Shown one piece after another: positions 51,991-60,203 of a stretch of 64,000 nucleotides of DNA. The translations under genes and the position numbers were made by a program. The notes beneath the pieces were generated by a model. That model was not told where the DNA came from. It worked only from the letters and a program-made list of their open reading frames with translations, and did not search any database. This stretch comes from Rhodothermus profundi. Its GTDB lineage: Bacteria; Bacteroidota; Rhodothermia; Rhodothermales; Rhodothermaceae. The stretch is from contig NZ_FRAU01000010.1 in assembly GCF_900142415.1 (NCBI RefSeq), positions 59,849-123,848 on the forward strand, in the 5' to 3' direction. Within the stretch, counting starts at the first letter, position 1. Every line of letters begins with the position of its first letter.

Positions 51991-53625
51991 TTAAAATCGA
52001 TAGCTGTAGCCGAGGTAGGCGGTGCCCTCGGTGTAGCCGCGAGAGTCCAGACGCACCTGTCCGTACCGATAGGAACGCAGGTTAAGCCGAAGCTGAAGCT
52101 GGCCGCGAGGGCCTGCCGGAACGGAAAGATTGAAGCGGCCGATAAGGCCTGTATCCGTAAACTGGCTCTGAGAGCGCTGCAGGCCTACCGAAAACGTGGC
52201 CCGCGTACGCCCCCACTGGAGGGTAAGCGACTCGTTCCAGTTTAAAACAGTCGTCTTCAGGCTATCGAATGAACTACGATTCCAGGTAATGCTGGAGGTA
52301 AGCGTATGGCGCTGGGGAAATGTCAGGCTGTGGGAGAGCATCAGGTCCTGGTTGCGCGTCAGGCGGCTTTGAGGCAGCCCTACGTAGCGCTCATTCGCTT
52401 GCTGGTAGCGTGCGCTGAGCGTGATTGTGTGCAGCCAGGCGCCGGCCTGAAGGCGAAGCGTGGGCGTCAGGCCGAATTGCCGCGAGATGTTGGAAACCGT
52501 GAGCGTGTCGATCCGGCGGGAGAGCCGCACGCCAAAGTTCGTGAACTCGGCCGCCACCGAGAAGGCGGAACTGAATAGAATCGTGGCGTTGATGGCGGCC
52601 AGGCCGCGCTGGCGTGTGCTGAGGCGACTGCCGGCCAGGTTATTACGCCGCACGCCAAAGCGAGCCGTCATCTGAACCACGCGGGTCAGGATGCGTGGCG
52701 CTACCAGCAGGTCCAGGATATCGTTTTCCAGTTGAATGGCCCCCAGCGACCGAAAGCCAGGCCCTACGTATCGACTCTGGAGCTGCAGTTGAAAGGCGCG
52801 GGCAGGCCGAAGGATCAGGGCCGAAGATACGGCCACATCCACCCGTGAGCCGACCCGAAGCGCCACCAGTGATCCGAGCAGATCCTGCACTTGTTGAAAG
52901 GCCTGATTGAAATCCAGCGGACCTGCCCAGACGTCTGGCGTGTATACTGAGGCCGCCACTTCGGTTTTGAGTTGCAGGCGTCCGGGCAGTGGCGCCAGGC
53001 CAACCGCCGCAGAGACGACCAGATTGTCCTGCGGAGCCAGCCCATAGGTGGTATAGGCTTCCAGATCAGGCGTGTCTTTGGCGCGCAGTCCGGTGATCCA
53101 GAAGTGCCACCCATCCTCTCGGCCCACTCCGATTTGAAGAGCGGTGAGCGTCTGACGCAGCAGCGGAGGCTGGCCGCGCAGCGTGTCGGCCGGAACCGCC
53201 CGCTGCGTCAGTCCCTGCACAAACGCCAGCCGAAACGGTCCGGGTGTAAGTTCAAAACCCCCACCCAGCAACCGGGCATCGCGCAGCGTCAGCTCGGTGA
53301 GCCGGGTAGAAAAATATCCTGCATGCAGTTGGATCCAGCGCCAACGAGGACTGAAGCCGAACTGATTAAAAGGCAACTGGTAGCCCACGTCATCGGTCGA
53401 TAAATAAAAAGAAAAAGGCAGCGTTAACTGATTGCCGATCGTTAGCGTGAGTTGCCCCTGCGCCCCGAGCTGCTGTCCAGGTCGCCGGCCTAGCGCAAGG
53501 CCGTTCTGGCCATAGAGCTCACTATAGATCGAAAATCCTCCGTTTACGCGTACCGGCTGCGGATGAGCATTTCTGGGAACGGCTATCAGCATGAAGCCCC
53601 AGAGCCATGCGGTCCATCGAAGCAT
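51991..53625 (-). CDS. Probable outer membrane beta-barrel protein
   Basis: The 544-residue product has a signal peptide (LWGFMLIAVPRNAHPQ, cleavage near residue 22) and then about 20 amphipathic strands with alternating residues and tight turns, for example LTLTIGNQLTLPFSFYLST, WIQLHAGYFSTRLTEL, FSVAAEFTNFGVRLSRR and LQLRLNLRSYRYGQVR. It ends in an aromatic (YLGYSYRF), the usual insertion signal for the Bam complex. It is the first gene of the three-gene unit, 17 bases before the giant protein gene, so it may export, anchor or receive it. A sequence family is not assigned. Confidence 0.8.
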   Translation of the reverse strand: MLRWTAWLWGFMLIAVPRNAHPQPVRVNGGFSIYSELYGQNGLALGRRPGQQLGAQGQLTLTIGNQLTLPFSFYLSTDDVGYQLPFNQFGFSPRWRWIQLHAGYFSTRLTELTLRDARLLGGGFELTPGPFRLAFVQGLTQRAVPADTLRGQPPLLRQTLTALQIGVGREDGWHFWITGLRAKDTPDLEAYTTYGLAPQDNLVVSAAVGLAPLPGRLQLKTEVAASVYTPDVWAGPLDFNQAFQQVQDLLGSLVALRVGSRVDVAVSSALILRPARAFQLQLQSRYVGPGFRSLGAIQLENDILDLLVAPRILTRVVQMTARFGVRRNNLAGSRLSTRQRGLAAINATILFSSAFSVAAEFTNFGVRLSRRIDTLTVSNISRQFGLTPTLRLQAGAWLHTITLSARYQQANERYVGLPQSRLTRNQDLMLSHSLTFPQRHTLTSSITWNRSSFDSLKTTVLNWNESLTLQWGRTRATFSVGLQRSQSQFTDTGLIGRFNLSVPAGPRGQLQLRLNLRSYRYGQVRLDSRGYTEGTAYLGYSYRF

Positions 53626-53725
53626 TGCTCAGACGATACAACTGACAAAAATTAAAAGCATGCTTCTCCGGAAGCTCTGAGCGAACGGCTTCCTACCGAG
53701 AGAAGCTGCGTTCCAATGATAGCGA

Positions 53726-53754
53726 AATAAACCAATTATATCAAGAAATGTCAA
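53726..53754 (-). promoter_or_regulatory. Promoter candidate for the barrel/giant protein operon
   Basis: Minus strand: TTGACA (53754-53749), 17-base spacer, TTTATT (53731-53726). The -35 box is perfect and the -10 box has 4 of 6 consensus bases. A TATAAT lies inside the spacer at 53740-53735 but has no -35 partner. The leader would be about 100 bases. Confidence 0.4.
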
Positions 53755-54046
53755 CATATTGCGTTATAAGTACAGATAGTTCTGGGCAAAAAGCCGACAA
53801 AAACGTCAGTCAAAGTAGTCTCAGATACCAGGCTGCATTGTGCGGGCACCCCGCGAGATTCTCTGAGGTAGCCCGGGAGGAGGCGCAGGCAGGGCCGGCT
53901 TGAAATTTGAAGGCATGCCTGTCTGGCTATTAAGTAGCGCGAATGATGCATAAGGGGACGAGCTAAGCAGGAGTGAGACGGGCAAGGCCGGCAGAAAAGG
54001 ACGCTGCAAGCAGCCAGAACGGCTGCCCCCGGGATAAGCGCGGCCA

Positions 54047-54075
54047 TTGACGAGCAACGCGTGACAGCCTATATT
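54047..54075 (+). promoter_or_regulatory. Sigma-70 promoter for GH97
   Basis: TTGACG (54047-54052), a 17-base spacer and TATATT (54070-54075) form a good promoter with the start near 54082, about 29 bases before ATG 54111. Confidence 0.6.
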
Positions 54076-54086
54076 ACCTCAGGCTG

Positions 54087-54100
54087 TGTAAGCGCTAACA
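54087..54100 (+). promoter_or_regulatory. LacI/CcpA-type operator in front of GH97
   Basis: TGTAAGCGCTAACA matches every position of the cre-type consensus TGWAANCGNTNWCA and is a near-perfect palindrome around AGCGCT. It lies just downstream of the predicted transcription start and 10 bases before the ATG, a position where a LacI-family repressor would block initiation. Which regulator binds is unknown. Confidence 0.6.
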
Positions 54101-54110
54101 TTAGAACGGT

Positions 54111-56147
54111 ATGATGCAGCGTCTATGGGCATTTCTGCTGGTATGGCTGAGCATGCCACTGGGCGGCTGGACGCAGACCACTACGGTGACTTCGCCAGAT
54201 GGTTCGTTAGTGGTAACCTTCAGGCTGGAAGAGGGACGGCCCGTCTATCAGATTGATCGTTTGGGGATGCCACTTATTTTGCCTTCGCCTATGGGTTTTG
54301 TGCTCAAGGAGCAACCGCCGCTCGTAGGACCGTTCCGGCTTATCGGTCTGGTTCGTGATACGGTCGACACGGTCTGGACGCAGCCCTGGGGAGAGAAAAA
54401 GCATATCCGGAACCATTACCATGAGCTCCGACTGCAGCTTGAAGAGACGACCGAGCGCCCTCGCCGCCTGGATCTTGTCTTTCGCGTCTTTGATGAAGGC
54501 GTGGGGTTCCGCTACGAATGGCCCGAGCAGGCATATCTGGACCGGTTCGTCATCATGGACGAGTTGACCGCCTTCCGACTGGCTGGCGACCATCAGGCCT
54601 GGTGGATCCCCGCCTATCATCCGAATCGCTATGAATACCTGTACCGGCGCACTCCGATTAGCCAACTCGATACGGTCCATACGCCCCTCACTATGGAAAC
54701 AGCCGATGGATGGTTTTTAAGCGTTCACGAAGCAGAGGTGGAAGACTATGCCACGATGACGCTGGCGCCCAGCGATTCGCTGACGCTGGAAGTGGACCTG
54801 GTACCCTGGTCCGATGGCACGCGCGTCAAAGCGCAAACGCCCTTTCGTTCCCCCTGGCGCGTGCTGCTGGTCGGCGACAATGCAGGCGAGCTGATCACGA
54901 ACTATACCCTGCTGAACCTGAACGCGCCTAACCGGCTGGGCGACGTCTCCTGGGTGCGACCGGCCAAGTACGTGGGGATCTGGTGGGAGATGCACATCGG
55001 GCGCTCTACCTGGGGCTCTGGACCGCGCCACGGTGCCACCACCGAAAATGCGAAGCGCTACATCGACTTTGCGGCCCGCCACGGCTTTGATGCCGTGCTG
55101 ATTGAAGGCTGGAACGTCGGCTGGGACGGGGACTGGACGCAGAATGGCGACAAATTCCGTTTTACGGAGCCCTATCCGGATTTTGATATTGAAGAAGTTG
55201 CGCGCTACGCCCGCGACCGGGGCGTTCAGCTTATCGGGCATCACGAAACGGCCTGCCACATTACCAACTATGAGCGGCAAATGGAAGCCGCTTTTGCTTT
55301 CTACCAGCGACTGGGCATTCATATGGTAAAAACGGGCTACGTGGCGCACGGCCGCAACTGCATCTGGATTGATGAGCAGGGGCAGGTGCATCGGGAGTGG
55401 CACCATGGTCAGTTTATGGTGCGCCATCATCGCCGCGTGCTGGAAACGGCTGCCCGCTACCAGATTGCTATCAATGCCCATGAACCGGTCAAAGACACGG
55501 GTGAGCGGCGCACCTATCCAAATATGGTCAGCCGCGAAGGGGCGCGTGGCCAGGAATACAATGCCTGGAGCGAAGATGGAGGCAACCCGCCGGAGCATAC
55601 CACTATCCTGCCCTTTACCCGGCTTCTGGCCGGACCTATGGACTTTACGCCGGGCATCTTTGACATTCTTATCAAAGACCGGCCCAACAACCGGGTCAAC
55701 ACCACGCTGGCCAAGCAGCTCGCGCTCTACGTAGTAATCTATAGCCCGCTTCAGATGGCTGCGGATCTCCCGGAGCACTACGAGGCGCGCCTCGATGCGT
55801 TTCAGTTTATTAAAGACGTGCCAGTTGACTGGGAAGACACCCGCGTGCTGCATGCGCGCATCGGCGACTATGTGACGATTGTCCGCAAAGACCGCCACAG
55901 CGACGATTGGTATCTGGGTAGCATTACCGACGAATATGGCCGCACGCTGGAAGCTCCGCTCTCGTTTTTAGAACCGGGCCGCCGCTACCTGGCTGAAATC
56001 TATCGCGATGCCCCAGACGCCGACTGGCGCACCAATCCGCTGGCTCTTGAAATCGTTCGTCAGGTTGTTGATGCGTCAACCGTGCTCACGCTCCGCCTGG
56101 CACCCGGAGGCGGCACAGCCATTCGCTTTCATCCGATCGAAGAGTAG
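54111..56147 (+). CDS. GH97 family alpha-glucosidase/alpha-galactosidase, exported
   Basis: The 678-residue enzyme has a signal peptide (LWAFLLVWLSMPLGGWT) and the GH97 arrangement: N-terminal beta-sandwich (about 20-280), catalytic TIM barrel and C-terminal beta-domain. Visible family parts are KYVGIWWEMHIG, AVLIEGWNVGWDG, IGHHETACHITNYE, INAHEPVKDTGERRTYPN, REGARGQEYNAWSE and GGNPPEHTTILPFTR. The glutamates in the HEP, GQE and PPEH segments are consistent with the inverting, SusB-like type (alpha-glucosidase) rather than the retaining type with an Asp nucleophile, but this needs alignment. It acts in the periplasm or at the outer membrane on starch-derived or related alpha-glycosides. Regulation by a LacI-type protein is suggested by the operator at 54087-54100. 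Confidence 0.93.
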   Translation: MMQRLWAFLLVWLSMPLGGWTQTTTVTSPDGSLVVTFRLEEGRPVYQIDRLGMPLILPSPMGFVLKEQPPLVGPFRLIGLVRDTVDTVWTQPWGEKKHIRNHYHELRLQLEETTERPRRLDLVFRVFDEGVGFRYEWPEQAYLDRFVIMDELTAFRLAGDHQAWWIPAYHPNRYEYLYRRTPISQLDTVHTPLTMETADGWFLSVHEAEVEDYATMTLAPSDSLTLEVDLVPWSDGTRVKAQTPFRSPWRVLLVGDNAGELITNYTLLNLNAPNRLGDVSWVRPAKYVGIWWEMHIGRSTWGSGPRHGATTENAKRYIDFAARHGFDAVLIEGWNVGWDGDWTQNGDKFRFTEPYPDFDIEEVARYARDRGVQLIGHHETACHITNYERQMEAAFAFYQRLGIHMVKTGYVAHGRNCIWIDEQGQVHREWHHGQFMVRHHRRVLETAARYQIAINAHEPVKDTGERRTYPNMVSREGARGQEYNAWSEDGGNPPEHTTILPFTRLLAGPMDFTPGIFDILIKDRPNNRVNTTLAKQLALYVVIYSPLQMAADLPEHYEARLDAFQFIKDVPVDWEDTRVLHARIGDYVTIVRKDRHSDDWYLGSITDEYGRTLEAPLSFLEPGRRYLAEIYRDAPDADWRTNPLALEIVRQVVDASTVLTLRLAPGGGTAIRFHPIEE

Positions 56148-56232
56148 GGGCCGAGCCCATCGCCTGGTGGGACCTATTTGCGCCAACTTTCATAAAAGCA
56201 ATAGAGAACTTGCATCAACCTTATTCTTACAC

Positions 56233-56607
56233 ATGCGGTGGGTGATTGTCGGGTTGGCGCTGCTGCTCGGCGGATGCGTCGGGTCGCGCAAAGCAAAAGA
56301 GGCGGAGGGTGGCCTGCAGGTGTGGAAAAGCGATACCCCCTGGGGGCAGGTGACGGTGCGCCAGATGCGAAGCGATAAGGGGCTTTGCACCTTCCGGGAG
56401 GTTACGCTGCATCGGCAGGTTGGGCTCTACCTGGACGGACGCCCCACTTTTGTGCGGGCAACCGATTACCTGTGCGACGATACCTTCGACGACTGGCGCT
56501 TCCGTTCGGTTGTAGAGGAGCAGCGGGCTAACTACTGGGATCTGTCGGCCCTGCTGTTGCACCTGATGTACAGCACGATGCCCATTGAGGAGCATCCCCG
56601 CTGGTAG
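56233..56607 (+). CDS. Small lipoprotein, unknown function
   Basis: The 124-residue product has a lipoprotein signal (RWVIVGLALLLGGC; Cys 15) and a short soluble domain with two further cysteines (KGLCTF and DYLCDD) that could pair. No family is recognised. ATG 56233 was taken as the start; the frame upstream lies mostly inside the end of the GH97 gene. It is 85 bases after GH97 and 159 before secA, on the same strand, and may be co-transcribed with either. Confidence 0.6.
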   Translation: MRWVIVGLALLLGGCVGSRKAKEAEGGLQVWKSDTPWGQVTVRQMRSDKGLCTFREVTLHRQVGLYLDGRPTFVRATDYLCDDTFDDWRFRSVVEEQRANYWDLSALLLHLMYSTMPIEEHPRW

Positions 56608-56704
56608 GGCGCAGGAGCGACACGCAACAGAGCGCATGCGAGGTGGGAACGGACCGCCTCGGGCAGCGTGAGAGTGCCGGTACCTGAGGGAAAGGTACGG
56701 TTAC

Positions 56705-56731
56705 CCGCGGTGTCGCTTTTCGATGCCGCGG
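56705..56731 (+). other. Inverted repeat in the secA leader
   Basis: CCGCGG (56705-56710) and CCGCGG (56726-56731) bracket TCG and CGA, making a stem with an internal mismatch, and GGTACC/GGTAC copies lie just upstream at 56679-56699. The leader of secA is known to be regulatory in other bacteria, so this structure deserves notice, though nothing shows it is used. Confidence 0.3.
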
Positions 56732-56766
56732 TTCTTGCGTGTAAATATCTGGAGGCAATACCTGCC

Positions 56767-59700
56767 ATGTTTGACTTTCTGAAACGGCTGTTTGGGGATC
56801 GTAACGAGCGAGAACTGAAAAAACTCTGGCCTATTGTCCATAAAGTTAACGCGTACGCTGAGCAATTCCAGGCGCTCAGCGATGAGGAGCTGCGCGCCAA
56901 AACCGATGAGTTCAAGCGCCGCATTAAAGAGGCCGTGGCCGACATTGAGGCGCGCAAGGCCGAAATTGAAGCGCGTCTCCGAGGCGAAGGCGTTGACGTT
57001 AGCGGCAACGGCCACGCGGAGGCTGAGGAACTTTCACCAGAAGAGCGGGAGCGCCTCTACGAGGAGTTGGACGAACTGGAAGAGGAATGGCTGGAGCGCG
57101 TCGAACGCAAACTCGATGAACTGCTGCCCGAAGCTTTTGCGGTAGTGAAGGAAGCCTGCCGCCGCATGCTGGGCAAGGAGTGGATGGCTGGCGGGCAGAA
57201 GATCGTCTGGGACATGGTCCCCTACGACGTGCAGATCCTCGGCGGCATCGTGCTGCACCAGGGCAAGATCGCTGAAATGAAAACCGGCGAAGGCAAAACC
57301 CTGGTGGCGGTCATGCCGGTCTACCTGAACGCGCTGGCCGGCCGCGGTGTGCATGTGGTAACGGTCAACCCCTACCTGGCGCAGCGCGACGCCGAATGGA
57401 TGGGGCCCATCTACGAATTTCTCGGACTCACCGTAGACGTAATCGACCGCTACGAACCGCACTCCGAAGGCCGCCGCCGCGCCTATCAGGCCGATATCAC
57501 CTACGGCACGAACAACGAGTTTGGCTTCGACTATCTGCGCGACCACTCTTTTGTGATCGATCCCGACCAGCTCGTGCAGCGCGGGCACCACTACGCCATC
57601 GTGGACGAAGTCGACTCGGTGCTGATCGACGAGGCGCGTACGCCGCTGATCATTTCCGGGCCGGTTCCACAGTCAGGCGACGAACGCTTCACGGAACTCA
57701 AGCCGGTCATTGAAAAGCTCGTCTATCTCCAGCAGCGACTGGTGGCGCAGCTCGTAGCCGAGGCGGAGCGCAAACTGAAAGAACGCGACAGGGCGCTGGA
57801 AGCGGGCGACCGCAAACGAGCCAGTGAACTGGAAGAGGAGGCCGGACTGGCGCTGCTGCGGGTGGCCCGAGGGTTTCCGCGCAATAAGCGCTTTATGAAG
57901 CTCAAGACCGAACCAGGCGTGGAAACGCTTTTGCAGCGCACGGAGGCCTTCTACCTGCAGGAGAACGCCAAAAACATGCCCTTCGTGGACGAAGTGCTCT
58001 ACTTCGCCCTCGATGAGAAAAACCATACCATTGAACTGACGGAAAAGGGGCTGGACGAAATCGCCCGCATCGCCGGCCAGGACCGCGATATGTTCGTCCT
58101 GCCCGACCTGGGCGAAGAGACCGCCCGGATTGAGCAGGAATATCAGGAAAAGCTTCGGCAACTGGAAGAAGAACTGGCCCGTCGCACCGATCTTTCAGAA
58201 GAAAAACGCCGCAACAAGCTGGAAAACGACCGGCGACTCCTGCGCAAAGAACTGGAGGAGAAAAAGCGGGAGCTGTACAATCGCTACGCCGAACGCGCCG
58301 AACGGCTCCACGCCGTCGAGCAGCTCTTGCGCGCCTACACGCTCTATGAGCGGGACGTCGAGTACATTGTGCAGGATGGCAAGGTCCTGATCGTCGATGA
58401 GCACACTGGACGCGTGCTGCCCGGCCGCCGCTACTCCGACGGCCTGCACCAGGCAATCGAAGCCAAAGAAGGGGTCAAAGTGCAGGCGGCCACGCAGACC
58501 TATGCCACCATCACGCTGCAGAACTACTTCCGCATGTACCACAAACTGGCCGGCATGACCGGTACAGCCATTACCGAAGCGGAGGAGTTCTACAAGATCT
58601 ACGGCCTTGACGTTATCGTCATCCCCACGCACAAACCCGTCATCCGGGTGGACCACGAAGACCTGGTCTTTCGCACCAAGCGGGAGAAGTTTCAGGCCGT
58701 CATTCAGAAAATCAAAGAATACCACAAGAAGGGTCAGCCGGTGCTGGTGGGGACCACTTCGGTCGAGGTGTCGGAAATGCTCAGCCGCATGCTCAAGCGG
58801 GAGGGTATCCCGCACAACGTGCTGAATGCGCGGCGAGACCGGGCCAAGCAGGAAGCCATGATCATTGCGCAGGCCGGCCAGAAAGGCGCGGTAACCATTG
58901 CGACAAACATGGCCGGGCGCGGCACCGACATTAAGCTCGGACCAGGCGTCAAAGAACTGGGCGGACTGGCCATCATCGGCACCGAACGCCACGAAAGCCG
59001 ACGCATCGACCTGCAGCTCCGCGGCCGCGCCGGACGCCAGGGAGACCCCGGCGAAAGCCAGTTCTACGTCTCGCTCGAAGACGACCTGATGCGCCTGTTC
59101 GGCTCCGACCGCATCGCCCGCATCATGGATCGGCTCAAGATGGAAGAGGGCGAGGTCATCACGCATCCCTGGGTGACCAAGAGCATCGAACGGGCCCAGA
59201 AAAAGGTCGAGCAGAACAACTTCGCCATTCGCAAGCGGCAACTCGAGTTCGACGACGTGCTGGACGCGCAGCGTCGTGTCATCTACAGCCGCCGCCGCCA
59301 CGCGCTCACCGGCGAACGCATCAGCCACGACGTGTTTGAAATGCTGCGCGATGTGCTGGGGCAGATCGTCGAACGCCATTACAAAGAAGGGGACCTGGAA
59401 GGCCTGCGCGAAGAGGTGCTGCGCACCTTCGCGTTCGATTTTGAAATGACGCCGGAAGAGTTTGCCCGGCTGGGCGAAGATGGGGTGTTTGACCGGCTCT
59501 ACCAGGCCGCGCTCGATTTCTACCGGCGCAAACGCGAAATGCTGGCCGAGCCTTTCTACGAACGCCTGCAGGCCTTTCTGAATCAGGACGGCCTGGAGCA
59601 AAAGCCAGATCGCGTAGTGGTGGACTTCACCGACGGCCGCCGCATCCTTCGGGCCGTCGCCCGCGTGGACGAAGCGCTCCGAACCCGGGGCCAGGAAATC

Positions 59701-60177
59701 AACAACGCCCTGGAACGGGCCGCCCTGCTGCACTTTATCGATGAACACTGGACCGAGCACCTGCGCGAACTGGACGAACTCAAAGAAGGCATCAACCTGC
59801 GCGCCTTTGGCCAGCGAGACCCGCTCGTGGAGTATAAGGTTGAAGGTTTTAAGCTCTTCCAGCAAACGCTGGACAAGATCAACCGCGACGCCATTTCGTT
59901 CATCTTCCGCGCAGGACCTCTGGTGGAGACCCGTCCGGCTCCGTCGGCCGTCGCGCCGCGCCGGCGCCTGGATCCGTCCCGCGCGCGGGTGCAGCACGAA
60001 AGCGTGGACTCGTACGGCGTCCGCGTCCGGGCACGCACACCGGCCGACGCCGCCGCCCGACGGGACCCCACCGTCAAAGAACAACCCGTAGTCGTCGGCA
60101 CTAAAATCGGCCGCAACGATCCCTGCCCCTGTGGCAGCGGCAAAAAGTACAAGCACTGCTGCGGACGTAACCGCTGA
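56767..60177 (+). CDS. secA: Protein translocase subunit SecA
   Basis: SecA is the ATPase motor that drives preproteins through SecYEG. The 1136-residue protein, long as usual in Bacteroidota, has the DEAD motor with MKTGEGKTLVAV (Walker A, about residue 173), VDEVDSVLIDEARTPLIISGP (Walker B), TGTAITEAEEFYKIY, and RAGRQGDPGESQFYVSLEDDLM (motif VI, arginine fingers). A charged coiled-coil insertion occupies about residues 320-540. It ends with the SEC-C zinc motif CPCGSGKKYKHCC. ATG 56767 follows GGAGG by 11 bases; an in-frame start at 56668 was rejected because it has no family similarity. Confidence 0.98.
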   Translation: MFDFLKRLFGDRNERELKKLWPIVHKVNAYAEQFQALSDEELRAKTDEFKRRIKEAVADIEARKAEIEARLRGEGVDVSGNGHAEAEELSPEERERLYEELDELEEEWLERVERKLDELLPEAFAVVKEACRRMLGKEWMAGGQKIVWDMVPYDVQILGGIVLHQGKIAEMKTGEGKTLVAVMPVYLNALAGRGVHVVTVNPYLAQRDAEWMGPIYEFLGLTVDVIDRYEPHSEGRRRAYQADITYGTNNEFGFDYLRDHSFVIDPDQLVQRGHHYAIVDEVDSVLIDEARTPLIISGPVPQSGDERFTELKPVIEKLVYLQQRLVAQLVAEAERKLKERDRALEAGDRKRASELEEEAGLALLRVARGFPRNKRFMKLKTEPGVETLLQRTEAFYLQENAKNMPFVDEVLYFALDEKNHTIELTEKGLDEIARIAGQDRDMFVLPDLGEETARIEQEYQEKLRQLEEELARRTDLSEEKRRNKLENDRRLLRKELEEKKRELYNRYAERAERLHAVEQLLRAYTLYERDVEYIVQDGKVLIVDEHTGRVLPGRRYSDGLHQAIEAKEGVKVQAATQTYATITLQNYFRMYHKLAGMTGTAITEAEEFYKIYGLDVIVIPTHKPVIRVDHEDLVFRTKREKFQAVIQKIKEYHKKGQPVLVGTTSVEVSEMLSRMLKREGIPHNVLNARRDRAKQEAMIIAQAGQKGAVTIATNMAGRGTDIKLGPGVKELGGLAIIGTERHESRRIDLQLRGRAGRQGDPGESQFYVSLEDDLMRLFGSDRIARIMDRLKMEEGEVITHPWVTKSIERAQKKVEQNNFAIRKRQLEFDDVLDAQRRVIYSRRRHALTGERISHDVFEMLRDVLGQIVERHYKEGDLEGLREEVLRTFAFDFEMTPEEFARLGEDGVFDRLYQAALDFYRRKREMLAEPFYERLQAFLNQDGLEQKPDRVVVDFTDGRRILRAVARVDEALRTRGQEINNALERAALLHFIDEHWTEHLRELDELKEGINLRAFGQRDPLVEYKVEGFKLFQQTLDKINRDAISFIFRAGPLVETRPAPSAVAPRRRLDPSRARVQHESVDSYGVRVRARTPADAAARRDPTVKEQPVVVGTKIGRNDPCPCGSGKKYKHCCGRNR

Positions 60178-60203
60178 TCGGACTGGCCGGGGCGGCGTGG
60201 ATT

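Larger units (their letters stand above)
53626..54110. other. 485-base divergent intergenic region
   Basis: Lies between the barrel gene (minus) and GH97 (plus). It has an AT-rich stretch at 53716-53780 with a promoter candidate for the minus strand, an inverted repeat GCAGCC/GGCTGC at 54010-54026, and the promoter and operator of GH97. No coding region could be supported. Confidence 0.5.

Noticed and set aside
53735..53740. Perfect TATAAT on the minus strand before the barrel gene
   Set aside because: No -35 box at 16-18 bases; it falls within the spacer of the better-placed TTGACA/TTTATT pair.
58195..60156. 653-codon minus-strand open frame inside secA
   Set aside because: Shadow of the secA reading frame; low-complexity translation with no motif. 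Similar antisense frames at 8941-10527, 6307-7398, 35112-36335 and 54717-55898 were left out for the same reason.
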